From Diphasiastrum complanatum (Eukaryota > Streptophyta > Lycopodiopsida > Lycopodiales > Lycopodiaceae), in contig CM055106.1 in assembly GCA_029204225.1 (NCBI GenBank), positions 40,081,827 through 40,145,826 of the forward strand: a stretch of DNA of 64,000 nucleotides, in the 5' to 3' direction. The position numbers and the translations under genes are program-made. This document shows, one piece after another, positions 1-10,782 of this stretch. Numbering within the stretch: the stretch's first letter is position 1; the number at the start of each line of letters is the position of its first letter. The notes beneath the pieces were generated by a model. It had not been told where the DNA came from. It worked only from the letters and a program-made list of their open reading frames with translations, and did not search any database.

Positions 1-16
1 TGGGCAGATCATCATA

Positions 17-969
17 GTGGCTGTATATGTGGACGACACTCTAATACTTTGCAAGAGTGAGCGGCTAATTGTTGAAGTAAAGACAGACATCTCAAAACGT
101 TTCGAGATAGTGGATCTGGGAGAAGCCAGGTGTTACCTAGGCTTACAAATTGAAAGGGACTATGAGGGAGGCAAGTTATACCTTCACCAATCTAGATACA
201 CCCAGAAGATCCTAGAAGACTTTGGGATGCTGAACTACAACGGAGCGAACACTCCAATGCTTGCAGGCATGGTGCTAACAAATGATGACTGTCCAAAGGC
301 TAAGGAAGAAAGAGAACAGATGCAGCTCACTCCCTACAGAAGACTGATAGGACTGATAGGTTCACTGATGTACCTTGCAAACAACACACGTCTTGATATT
401 GCTTATCAGTATTCAGGATGAGCTAATTCTACACGAATCCATGTTTGACACATTGGAAGATTGCGAAACAAATTTTGCAATATTTTCAATTAACGAGGGA
501 TTATGGCTTGTGTCATTGTCATGGTGCAGGTCTCAAGGTACTTTCCTACAGCGACGCTAGTTGGCCATCTCTCAGGGACGACTGTAAAAGCATTTCAGGA
601 GGATGCACCATTGCATCAGGAGCAGCAGTTCTATGGGTAAGCAAGAAGCAGACCATTGTAGCCCAGTCGTTCTACGAAGCAGAGTACGTAGCAGTAGCAA
701 AGATGGCCAACAAAATAATTTGGCTAAGGCAGTTCCTAGACGAATTGGACGAAACAAGGAATGAGCCACTGGTCTTGCAGATGGACAACACCTCTGCAAT
801 ACACCTCACGAAGGATCCCATGTTCCATTCCAGGTTGAAGCACATTGCAATCAAGTATCACTTGATCAGGGATCTGATTGAGAAGAAGATGATGCAGACC
901 ACCTTCATCGGAATGAAAGATATGGTTGCTGATATCTTCACAAAGGCTCTGGACAAAGGACTCTTTTAG
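17..969 (+). mobile_element. Copia retrotransposon A: 3' end of reverse transcriptase plus RNase H (broken)
   Basis: Ty1/Copia pol remnant cut by the window edge. The first part (17-421) starts at the RT catalytic motif YVDDTLIL and runs through DLGEARCYLGLQI and GSLMYLANNTRLDIAY. After that the frame shifts (about 420-445). The second part (445-969) resumes with THWKIAKQILQYF and carries the RNase H region (SYSDASWPS, EAEYVAVA, MDNTSAIHL, LKHIAIKYHLIRD) and the usual Copia C-terminal ADIFTKALDKGLF. In a living element this would be the reverse transcription and RNA-removal part of the polyprotein. The frameshift makes it non-functional. The same family's tail occurs at 34013-34400. Confidence 0.9.
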
Positions 970-1076
970 AGGCAAAGGAGCAGCCTTGAGATCATAAGGC
1001 TACCATGCTTTGAGAGGGAGCTGAAGAAACAAAGTGCTTCTGAACACAAAGCCTTGCTAGCTTACAGCCCCTCAAC

Positions 1077-1240
1077 ACGAAACACGTAGAGTTTCGCGAA
1101 CACGAAAGTCAACAAAGACGATGACGAGCATCTTCGCAAACTCGAACATCTGAAGACACAAAACACGAAGAGTTTTGTGAACATGAAAGTCGACGAAGAC
1201 GAAGACTAACGGTTCGCAAACATGAACGATCCACGAACGA
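1077..1240 (+). repeat. Imperfect duplication of about 75-80 bp, CACGAA/GACGAA-rich
   Basis: In the untranslated stretch between the pol stop of element A and its LTR, a segment beginning ACACGTAGAGTTTCGCGAAC recurs about 80 bp later as ACACGAAGAGTTTTGTGAAC. Each copy is followed by GAAAGTC and AAGACGA blocks. The related element tail at 34400-34520 has similar CACGAA-rich sequence, so this is a family feature. Confidence 0.6.
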
Positions 1241-1379
1241 GATTCCCTTGCGGTCCTATACGAGAGAAAGACGAACGAGGTAAACAAAACCAACGGTGGA
1301 AATCAAACCTATTATGTCCTTGTGCTCCAAGGAGTACCACCAGATATCACGCAAGTACTAGAAGTACAGAGATCTGACC

Positions 1380-2086
1380 TGATGGCATGACGTCAGCAGA
1401 TACTCCCTAGGTCGTGGCTAAACTGCCACTCTTGTAATTCTCTGGTTAGTTGTAGATGGTTAATCACTCTAATCTTAGATTTGCATAGAGAGACTGTACT
1501 TACTGAATAATACTTGACATATATCAATATGATACATAGTGTGTAACCGAGTAAGAAAAGAAGAACAAGAAGTAGTCTGATGCTAGTAAGCAATCAAGAC
1601 GAACACATACAAAAGCTCCACCTGCGTGCGAGAAGACAATTTTGTCTAGGATCAGAAGATCCGATTGTCCGCTAGTAAAGAAAGACTAATACTCATGAGA
1701 GAACCGTGCTTCTCTCATGCCAACGCACTGCATGGATTCGCATGCAGTGCCCTGAAGAAATCAGGGAAAATCAATATAGATTATTTTCTGATTGTGTCTG
1801 ATTTTGAATGTTGAATGCTTATGCTGTTTATTTTAATATGTCTGAGTTTTCTTGTTGAATTTCGCACCTTGGTTGAAATGAGGTCGAATGCTATATTAAT
1901 TTTATGAACGTAGATCAGTAGTACCTGACTACCCTCTGGAGGATTGTAGGAGTGTTTCAACTAGTAGTGCGCAGCGAACGCATATGAACTCCATCCGAAT
2001 CTCGAATGAAAGTCGGGAATGTTTTCGTGAATTTTTCTTCTCACAATTCTCATCATTCGTATCGGAGCACCGCTCAACTCCCAACA
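1380..2086 (+). mobile_element. Copia A-family LTR
   Basis: Inferred long terminal repeat. It begins at TGATGGCATGACGTCAGC, ends in CA at 2086, and is followed one base later by a tRNA-iMet primer-binding site. It shares blocks with the LTR at 34623-35210: the palindrome TGACGTCA near the start, the stretch ending CTTCTCTCATGCCAACGCA (1711 onward), and a downstream TGTCTGATTTTGAATG block. A TATA-like CATATATCAA lies in the middle. The left boundary is uncertain. Confidence 0.65.
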
Positions 2087-2087
2087 G

Positions 2088-2100
2088 TGGTATCAGAGCG
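2088..2100 (+). other. Primer-binding site (initiator tRNA-Met type)
   Basis: TGGTATCAGAGCG is the standard plant LTR-retrotransposon primer-binding site complementary to the 3' end of initiator tRNA-Met. It sits one base after the CA that ends the LTR. It therefore marks the LTR at 1380-2086 as a 5' LTR for whatever follows, even though a Copia 3' end precedes it. Confidence 0.85.
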
Positions 2101-2183
2101 TTGACTCTATTTCTCATCACGACCAATATCTTTAGTACGCCTCATAGGCTGCAGACACCACCTCCCTTCAAGTCGATCCTAAC

Positions 2184-3108
2184 ATGCCTCCTCTCGAATT
2201 CGTCAACTTAGCACCTCGCGCCATTTCGCCTCCTATCATTTCTTCACCACCACCCACCGCCTCTTCACCCCCCAAATCTGATCCTCCTTCCACATCCACC
2301 GTTCCTCCATGCCCAGTCGACAACCTTTCTGATCTTGTGGCATTACACAAACACTTATACAACAAGGTCTTTTCCCTACCTGATTTAGAGTGGACGACAC
2401 TCTTCATCCAGAAATATCCAGACATTAAGACCAAAGGTGACTATCAATTACCTGGAAAGCTCAAGGAGCTCCTCAAGAAGAAATCGGCCGATATCTTGTC
2501 TGCATCCCCAACCAGAGTGGAGGAAGCTGGATTTCTGCACAATCCAAAGTTAATAAAGGAGTATCTGACGACACTAGTAGAACTAAGGGCAGATCCATCT
2601 TACCATCCGATGCCCAGAAGATGAATCATGGTTAGCATTGAAGACTCCAAGCGTTGGAGCCTATAATTGACTAATAATAAAGTCAGAGAAGAGTTGGAGC
2701 ATGACAATCGATTTCCAAAGGGCCCTCAACCGTTTCCTGACCGACGCGGCTAACTCTCTAGATCTTGTTGTACTGGAAGCCTACTATAATGTGGAGACCT
2801 TGTTGACAACTACAAAAGTGAAAACCGGGTGGAATACATGCTTTGGTGAGTACTGCTCCAACCCAAATAAAGCCTTCAAAACCTCAGCCATTGTGGATCA
2901 TATTCCCTTGTACCGAACCTACCATCGCTTGTCTACCACGTCATTTGTTAATATTGTGAGGTTGGAACGATGGTACACGACCCATTTCCTTGAGGATATG
3001 CACCCGCGACGTTCGGCCCAATCTGCTCGCCATCCCCAACGCGCAACCGATTGTGGTCCCGTCTCGTCCGCACCGTTGCAGAACCCATCAAAAGATCTGC
3101 AATGCTGA
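2184..3108 (+). pseudogene. Retroelement ORF of unrecognised family (diverged copy 1)
   Basis: Two open segments in different frames (2184-2624 and 2701-3108) follow the primer-binding site. The first starts MPPLEF and has a Ser/Pro-rich head, then a Lys-rich stretch (GKLKELLKKK). Part of the second resembles the C-terminal domain of the ORFs at 15330-17470 and 57722-60847. Shared features are IIKSE..W, a D-F-x-RAL block, T-G-W-N in place of T-x-W-D-D, PNKA, and a Tyr-x-x-Tyr-Arg area. I do not recognise the family. Position suggests a gag-like or accessory protein of an LTR element. Frame changes and internal stops say it is dead. The link to the other copies rests on short motif matches. 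Confidence 0.45.
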
Positions 3109-4507
3109 TGATGCGAAGGGCAAACAGCTAGAAACGGCTCCTTGAAGCATATCTCCACACTTGGTTTCTCCTTTAAAAAAAAAAAAGTCCAGAAAAAGTA
3201 ACAACGGACTCACCTTTTTTTCTTGTTTTTCATGTCAAATCATTTTCTCTTTCTTATTTTCATATTTTCTTTTGTCTATTTATTTATTTTTCTCTTTATC
3301 TATCTGTACATACACCTTCTCTGTTTTCCCCTCTCTACAACTCATTTTTGTTGCCAAAATTTTTCTCACATTCTTTGCCGAGCCTCCTCCCCCTCTTATG
3401 TATACCCTTTTTTTCACCCTCTTTTGCAACGGTCTCACATCGCCATGCATGCCAAGTTGAATGCCAAAGACATATGCAGGTGCCCAAGGATTGTCACCAA
3501 AATCGTAGTGGGGACATGTTAGAAGATTCTGGTGAAGATTTTTCTGATAGATTCCAGATGTCAAAAGCGCCTAACAGATATCAAGTGAAGAAATCGAGCC
3601 ACCAAACTACACTATGGAGCATCGACAATTAACCAAGATGGAGTTCCAGAATCCAGATTTACCGGGAACGCCAATATCAGAAGGTCGACAAGTCACGGAC
3701 CGCCGACCAATGAGCCAATGAGCCAATGACTGCCAGCCAATGAGCCAATGAGTCGCGGACTGCCGGCTAGCCAATGACCGCCAGCCAAGTCGCGGATAGC
3801 CAAAACCTTGAAAGCAGAAAGATGAAGAGAGGAGGTCGCGAGTGAGCCCGCGTGCGCAAAACAATCTCTTACATAGTGTTTGGAAGTGAGTAGTGGTTGG
3901 AAGACAATGGTTCAACGCTTAGATGGCATTTTAAACTCAGGTCAAAAGCCATATAGATCGACGATGGAGATCAAACGAGTGTAGAACATTGGATCCTGAT
4001 AAGCCATTGGAAAGTCCATTGTGAACTTCAAAGAAAGGGGCCTGAAGTGCAAAGTGCATTGCAACTTCATTAAAAATTTTTAGTTTGAAGTGAGAGTTGG
4101 GTCCAAATTCACTGAAGGGTAGAGTTTCTTCATTTTGAAGAAATAGTTCAAAAACTAGAAAAGTCCCTATTTTTGGGTCCTTTATTTGTTTTCACCCAAA
4201 CAAAAGGCTACGGACTCCCGACGAAGGGCACCCGGACTGTACTTGCAAGTACGGGACCGCAAAATAGAGTGATTGTAGTGGAAAAAGTGTTTGGAACGAG
4301 TCAGAAGTGATTTCACCATTCCATTGGGCACGTAGTTGGGAGTTGGTGATAAAGTGCATTTCAGAAGGCGACGACAATCTGGCTTTCAATTTGCTGGAAA
4401 AGCGGCGGGTGGCCTGTTAAGGAAAAAAAAGCAAGTCATTATTTTTGACTTCTGACATCACAGTTGGCCTCGAGATACTGTTTATAGCCTACGATTGCAG
4501 TTTTGGG
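3109..4507. other. No gene seen; spacer with CCAATGA repeats and T/C-rich tract
   Basis: No supportable gene. 3230-3440 is T/C-rich. 3707-3777 contains six copies of CCAATGA. 3950-4500 is probably leader sequence of Copia element B, but I cannot find a matching 5' LTR or a clear primer-binding site, so the 5' end of B appears lost or replaced. Confidence 0.5.
3707..3777 (+). repeat. Short tandem CCAATGA repeat
   Basis: CCAATGA occurs at 3707, 3715, 3723, 3737, 3745 and 3771, mostly as the 8-mer GCCAATGA, separated by GACTGCCA or GTCGCGGACTGCCGGCTA spacers. Confidence 0.8.
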
Positions 4508-6315
4508 ATGGCAAATATGGGAGAGTCCATTTTGAGTGAAAGTAGCAAATTAAACGGGATTTCCAACTATGCAGTGTGGAAGCTCAAGATAAAGAAATAC
4601 TGATAGAGAAGGAACTATGGGATATTGTCACAAGTGACAAGAGAAGACCGGTGAATGAAGATGACATCAAAGCATTTGATAGAAGAGCAAGAAGAGCCTT
4701 GACTTATATCAACTTGTCAGTGAAGGATCACATCATTACCCACATTTGTGATGCTGTTACACCACAACAGGCATGAGATCTACTAAAGGAGCAGTTCGAG
4801 ACATCAACTCCATCAAAAATCATGTTTCTGAAGTCAAAACGGAATAGTTCCCGCATGGAGCAAGGAGAGCATATTCAGACGTACATGACCGGAATCAAGA
4901 CAATGAGGGATGAACTGCATTCTATTGGTAAGCGCATACGTGATGTGGAGCTGGTGCACAATGCATTGTGTGACATTGCAGAACCCTATCAGATGTTTGT
5001 GAGCGGAATAGCATCAAGAAAAATATTGCCAACCTTTGACAAACTCACATGAATCTTGATGCAGGAGGAGCAACGACAAGAAATGGTGAAAGCTAGACAT
5101 CAAGACACTGATGATCAGGCACTTGCGACACGCCAAAAGCAAGGCAAAGGCAAGGGCAAGAAGAAGTCTAAGTAGTAGTTTGCCAAGACTCAGGAGGATG
5201 AGGGATCTTCCAGCAAGACCGAGAAGAAGGGCAAATACTTCCATTGTGGCAAAAAGGGCCATCGGAAAAGCGAATGTCGGAAATTCTTGGTGGAATCAGA
5301 CAAGGGAAAACCAAAGCAAGTAGGTAACCTTGTCGATGAGAGTGAAATTGAAGATTCTAGTATCTTCATATCAGCATTGTCATCTAATCAAGATGATCAA
5401 GCATGGTACATTGACTTGGGAGCCACAAGACATATGACAGGTAACAAGGATTGGTTCAGTAGCTTGAAAGTGTGGGATAATGGAACGTTCGTTTCACAAG
5501 CAAATGGTGATGTGTGCAAGATCAAGAGAATAGGCACCGTTTCAATCCAACTACCTGATGGAAAAAGCAGGATGATCAAGGAGGCACTTTATGTACCAGG
5601 TTTGAAGAAAAATCTGCTTATCGTTGGCATCGTTACTGACTAAAAGTTGAAAGTAGAATTTGCCCATGATCGTTGCTTTGTGAAGGATGTGAACCAAAAG
5701 TTCAAGGTCATTGTTGATGGTATAAGAGAGACCAACACTAAATTGTACAGGTTGAATGCTACAATCAAGGGGCAACATGGACTTATCTCGTTCATTCCAT
5801 CGCAAACTGAACTGTGGCATAATAGACTTGGTCATTTGAACTTAGAAAGCCTTAGTTCGATGAGGAAATTGGAAATGGTGAGAGGATTTCCTATGATAGA
5901 AGACCACTTGAAGACGATGTGCGAGTCATGTGTGTATGGGAAGCAACATCGAGAGAAATTCAATAAAGTTGGTGTTGCAAGGGCAAAGAACATCCTGGAT
6001 TTGATCCACACAGATCTATGCTTACTCTCAGACATCAGTCTGAATCAATATGCTCTGATGACATTACCTTGTGATAATCAAAGTGCCATTGCTTTATCAA
6101 CCAACCCTAGATTTCATTCCAGGAGTAAGCACATTGAATTGAAGTATCATTTCATCAAAAGCAAAGTTTTCAATGAAGAGGTCAGACTGCAGTAGTGTAG
6201 AACGCAAGATATGATAGCAGATACTTTTACCAAAGCATTAAATTTGGATACACACAGAAGATTCTGTGTAGAACTAAGTTTGAAGGTCAAGGCATTCAAG
6301 GATTCAGATTAAGTT
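4508..6315 (+). mobile_element. Copia retrotransposon B: gag, protease, pre-integrase; joined to RNase H tail (internal deletion)
   Basis: Reading starts at about 4508 with the Copia gag (UBN2-type) opening: KLNG, NYAVWKLKIK, then KELWDIV. A one-base shift lies near 4598. Gag continues to about 5170 with stops. A CCHC zinc knuckle (FHCGKKGHRKSEC) is at about 5240-5280. The aspartic protease region follows, with DLGATRHM where the family has DSGA, so the residue after the catalytic Asp is changed. The GAG-pre-integrase block (LWHNRLGHLNLES, CESCVYGKQHR) ends in LDLIHTDLC at about 6020. There the sequence jumps straight to the RNase H end (CDNQSAIALSTNPRFHSRSK). Most integrase and all RT is deleted. 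Followed by a degenerate polypurine tract and its LTR at 6319. Confidence 0.9.
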
Positions 6316-6318
6316 GAG

Positions 6319-6513
6319 TGTTGGATTATTCTCCTTCTTACCAATCGACAAATCGGTTTTAATCTTCATCCATTGTTTATCAAGTTCTGTGGTTTTTCCC
6401 ATGTGTTTACACAGTCTACAAAATTACACGGAGTTTACGACAATGTCGCATTTTTCACCTGACAAAAATCTCGTGCATAATCACAGTGTCGCATTTTTCG
6501 CTTTTTTCAAAGA
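6319..6513 (+). mobile_element. Copia B 3' LTR, left part (interrupted)
   Basis: Starts TGTTGGATTATTCTCCTTCT, as do the LTRs at 10783 and (one base different) 13901. It follows those LTRs to CGCTTTTTTCAAAGA, then stops matching at about 6513. The continuation (GAGCCTCAAATGTTAAGG) is found at 9889, so this LTR was split by 3.4 kb of inserted sequence. Confidence 0.85.
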
Positions 6514-7640
6514 TGTTGGATTTGTATTAGCATTCTTGGCTTGTTTTGCTGATGGAAATGAAGATATTAGAGGTTCATTAAGTCACTCATTCATGGCCAA
6601 GTCATTAAGTGATGATGGCATCTTGTGGCAAGATGAAGATGGAGGCTCATTCATGGAGTATCATGGTGGATACATGGCAACAAAGGACAAAGAAGGAGGA
6701 AACATGCAAGCAAATGTTGATCACTCACATTTATTGTTTGTTTGTTGTATTTTTCTAGAGAGTTCAAAGCTGATAGCATGGAGGAATCATCTCATTTACA
6801 TTCTATGTGATTCTTCATGGCTCATTGAAATGGTATTGCAACATTTTGTGAGGGAGCAAGTCATTGCAAAGGAGGTGGAGCTTCAACATGTGTCTTCAAG
6901 AGAATGTGTAGCTGATATCTTCACCAAAGCATTGGGAAAGGACTTGTTCATGAGGCATAGGACATCACTTGGAGTGTTATCAAAGTCCATGCTAAAACTA
7001 GTTGAAGAGGGACTGTGAAAGATTCAACTAGTTTGATCATATTTGTTATATTTCCATATTTGGCATATTGAGGCCAACTTTGTTTTTAGACTTAGAGATT
7101 GACCTTTTAAATTTTATTAGTCTAAATGTCATTTGAATAAATACTTTTTGAAAGTGTGGAGAAGTTAGAAGATGAGTTTGAGTAGATTCAAATTTGAATG
7201 TTGGGTACTTTGAATCTAGACCCAAAAGTAGTAGGGTTAGCATTTTGGAGGGAAAGCCAAGTGGCCCATAGGGTTTGGACCTATTATAAAGGGATGTAAC
7301 TCATGGAGAGAGTGATCTTCTCTCTTCTCTATTTCATTTGATGCTTATACATGGTCCTCTTAGGTTCTACTATCCATTGGTGCACTATACTTGTGATTGC
7401 ATGCAATTTTATGTGTAGAATCATCTATAATTGTTATTTTTGGATCCACACGTGTGAAATATAGTAGCTTGCTGGTTTTTTATAGAAAACAATAGTACTT
7501 TATCATTTCACTCAAGTCTGATCAAGTTCTATTAGTGTTTGCATCTCATTTTGTGTGTAGATGTTGATTTTTCTTCATTGGTGAGATTGGTAGTGTATTT
7601 CTCTTTCTAACCAAAGATTTTTCAAGTTGACTTGGATCTT
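6514..7640 (+). mobile_element. Nested Copia remnant: RNase H C-terminus and possible LTR
   Basis: Lies inside the split LTR of B. The open frame 6314-7018 carries a recognisable Copia RNase H end at its 3' part: EVELQHVSSRECVADIFTKA, then LGKDLF and a TSLGVL tail. This differs from families A, B and G. Downstream, 7200-7330 has an LTR-like promoter (CCTATTATAAAGGGATG) and CTCTCTTCTCT. I cannot set exact ends and see no target-site duplication. Confidence 0.6.
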
Positions 7641-7684
7641 AATGATCTGAAAACTTTCACAGTTTCTATGGTGCTCAGGTGTCG

Positions 7685-9122
7685 TCATGAGGATCCTATC
7701 GATTCATAATTGACGTGTCGGGCAGGTAGGATCTTGTTGGGTTGTTTTGGATAGTCTTTGAAACTGTGTTTTCGGACACACTTGGGACACTCGGCATGGT
7801 ACTTGGTCTTGACTGGACAATCAACCATGAAGTGGCCGGTTTCATCATAGATGAAACATCTGTTGATCATGGGCCCTTGTATAATGGCATGACCATCTTG
7901 TGTGGCTAGTGGTTCTGGACTTTCTAGTGGGTATTCATAATGTGAGAATTGTCCAGATTGTGATGGTTGGTCTTCATATCATTGGATGGCATGTGCTTGG
8001 ATAGGCTGATATGAAGGACATGCATCAGTAGGATGTGTAGCTGGCAGTGTGGCACCAAATTTTGTCTATTAGGTACCTGGACATTGTGTGTTTGATAGAC
8101 GTCACGGTATTTTGAAAATCATTGGTGAGGTTCTCCATTTGCAATTGACGTTGCTGATTAAGCAACTCCAGCTATGATTTTCAAACCTGATCTTGGATAT
8201 CCTCGATCTGTTTTGACTCATGGACAGGAGCATGGGGTGCTTTTCTATCTTTGGATTCGTCAACATCTGATCCTTCATCTTCTTCCTTGATGGCATCAGA
8301 CATAGCTAACTTTAGGCTCGTATATTTGTCATTGGATCTAAGCTTGCGTCTAATCCATCTTGGAAGGCCGACTAAAAACCAGATGATGAGCATCTTTTCG
8401 GTAGGCTGTTCATGTACTTGACTTTTGAGACACTTGAATCGCTCGATATAGTCTCGTACGCATTTGTCTTTTGTCATTTTGATATTATTCAATTTGACAA
8501 AAGGACTCTCTATCAGGCGAAAGAGTTTAAAACATGCGATAAAGGACTCTTTTAATACAGACCAATCTAATTTATCTTCACGATTGACGTTAAAAAACCA
8601 ATCACATGCTTTAGCGATCATGGTCATGGAAAACAATTCGACCATAAACGTCGGATGTTTCGCCATAAACGTCACATGCATTCTCAAAGATTTGCAAAAA
8701 TCGTTGAGGGTCCAAACTACTGTCAACTTGGGTAGATCCAACTTGGGAGTTCGCTTTTCAAGATGAGCACCATGGGCAGCAAAAGCGCCATTAAGGTGGG
8801 ATCTGGCCTGTGAGGGGTCAGCACCATAAAAATGGGCATGGGCTCATGAAGAGTTGGCTCTATTAGGTTCTCGGATTTCGAATGGGTTTGTGGATAGCTC
8901 GTGTATTTGGGACCTCATTCGAGAGTATCGATTGAGTCTAGCTTCATCAGTGGAAGGTGACACCATCTCGGGATCTGTTGTGGTATCGGGATCAGGATGG
9001 TGTTCCACTGTTACTGTCCTGTATTTTGTGGTTTGTATGGCTTTTTGTTGTTTTTTTGTTTTTGGTTTTTTTGGATTTTTTTTTTTTGCACCAGTAGGGA
9101 ACTCAAGGGAGAGACTCGACAT
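7685..9122 (-). mobile_element. Antisense Gypsy gag remnant with zinc knuckle
   Basis: On the minus strand from about 9122 to 7685. The N-terminal part is basic and low-complexity. The central part (8741-8181) is a Retrotrans_gag-type capsid domain: ACDWFFNVN, LDWSVLKESFIACF, VRDYIERFKCLKSQ, LIIWFLVGLPRWIRRKL, and an acidic tail. The last part (7870-7685) has a CCHC-like knuckle (CFIYDETGHFMVDC) and a second Cys cluster (CPKCVRKHSFKDYP). Frame changes and stops separate the pieces. This is a relative, not a copy, of the gag at 51945. It is nested in the block that splits LTR B and runs opposite to the surrounding Copia sequence. Confidence 0.75.
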
Positions 9123-9186
9123 CTGAAGGGCTTTCTATTGGTATAAGTTTTGTTTTTTGAGATTTTTGTTGATGTTTTTTTTTGAG

Positions 9187-9740
9187 CTCTAAGGTCCGGT
9201 CGAGATGATGGTTTGGTCGAACTGGCAATTAGAGATCTAGGTCAAAAATTTTAGGATTTGGCGTTGATCTGGCTCGGTTGAGATGCTATTGAAGTGATTC
9301 GGTCAAGATTTGATCCAACTGATTTGGTCGAGAACTGACATAGAGACTCGATCGAGATCTTGACTAGAAGACTCACTCGAGAGAAGACTTGGTCGAGATC
9401 GTGACCAGGGGAGGGGCTCAGTCGAGATCTGACGGTTTTTTTTTGGCTCGATGACTGTTTTGCGACTCGGTCGAGATTTGATGTTTTGCGACTCAGTCGA
9501 GATTTTAGTCTCATACTCGATTGAGATTTCAGTCTCAGACTCGGTCAAGATTTCAGTCTTAGGCTCGGTCGATATGGCATCTGTAGGGCTCGGCTGAGAT
9601 GCCGTCTGTAGGGCTCGGTTGAGATGCTGTCTACAAGGCTCGGTCGAAATGCCGTCTGCAGGGCTCAGTCGAGATTTGGTAGATTTTTTTTTTAAGTGCC
9701 CCTCGGTCGAGATGGAAACGAAGGGGCTCGACTGAGATGG
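9187..9740. repeat. Degenerate interspersed array of CTCGGTCGAGAT-type units (about 20 copies)
   Basis: The decamer CGGTCGAGAT and one- or two-base variants recur about every 20-35 bp over 550 bp, often as GGCTCGGTCGAGATG. Examples are near 9195, 9278, 9350, 9418, 9470, 9500, 9540, 9590, 9615, 9640, 9670 and 9705. The core TCGA makes each unit partly self-complementary. On the minus strand it lies directly upstream of the Gypsy gag, so it may be that element's leader. Confidence 0.8.
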
Positions 9741-9888
9741 GAAACAGCTAAGATGGAGTGCAAAGGAAAACGAAGGAGATGAAAGGAGCTTGTTAGTGAG
9801 GGAGCAATGGAGGAGAAGGAGGGTTGTGCAGGGATGAAAGAGGAGATGAATGGTCTGTTTGGATCAGAATGGAGAAAGAGGTGTGTGT

Positions 9889-10782
9889 GAGCCTCAAATG
9901 TTAAGGAAATGAGTCTAGCAAAGTGTGGGACAATCCTAAATGAGATTTAAAGGCACCTTCGTCTATTTTGTCTTTTTCGTGAAAAATCGACAGTGTCGCC
10001 TGTGACTGTTTTAGTTCATTTCTGTAGAGCTACAATTTTGGTTCATTTATGCAGACAGAACGTTTACGACCAATTTCACCACTTATCAGCAATCAATGAC
10101 AAGGACCGGATGGATGCCAATGGATCACCAGCCAACTGACAATTGCAGTTGACGACCTAATTTCTTAGTATAAATAGCTGTTCATATTCATACAATTTTC
10201 ATGTTATGAACAAAAGCATTTGAATAGTTAGCTCTCTCTCTCCCTCTCTCTCTCAAACCTGCAAGCTTGTACACTCTTGAGCTTCTAGCTCACTTCTTAG
10301 AGTTTTTTTAGAGATTGCTATTGCGCTACTGCTTATCACATTGCGCTTAATTCAGACTTTTATTTTAGCCGCTCAGAGATAGCATAGAGTACACGGCTTT
10401 GATCCGCAACTTATTGTACTCATATACTTCTGTTTCGTTTTCATACTGAATCAATACTATCCTTCATTGCGTTCAGGTTTCGTCTCAAAATGTATGCGTT
10501 TCTGTATTTCTTCGCGACAAATTATATGTCTGATAATTCAATGCATTATTGTTTGGCTACGTAATCGCTGTATTACTGGCGATTTGAAAGTTAGTTACTA
10601 TAAGTTCAAATGTGATTTCTATCACTATTGTCTTGTTTGAAATTGATAGGGGTAGTCATGCATTGGAAAGATGAAGATAGTTTATTCCACCATGCATGAA
10701 AACTTTTCTTTCTAGACACACGAATTATTTTCATTCGTTTCTTTTCGAGGTAGACCTATCTTCTGCACACCTCTTTCCGACA
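9889..10782 (+). mobile_element. Copia B 3' LTR, right part
   Basis: Continues the LTR interrupted at 6513. It matches LTR C from GAGCCTCAAATGTTAAGG on, includes a (CT)n stretch at 10230-10250, and ends CCGACA at 10782. The next base begins the TGTTGG of a second LTR. With the left part the LTR is about 1.09 kb. Confidence 0.85.

Noticed and set aside
3707-3777. CRISPR-like array
   Set aside because: Units are 7-8 bp with irregular spacers in plant DNA; direct-repeat length and spacer size do not fit.
5111-5323. Arg-rich open frame at 5111-5323
   Set aside because: It is the Lys-rich gag linker of Copia B read out of frame; the zinc knuckle lies in the neighbouring frame.
8464-9126. Plus-strand open frames at 8464-8766 and 8854-9126
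   Set aside because: Antisense of the Gypsy gag on the minus strand; no domain of their own.
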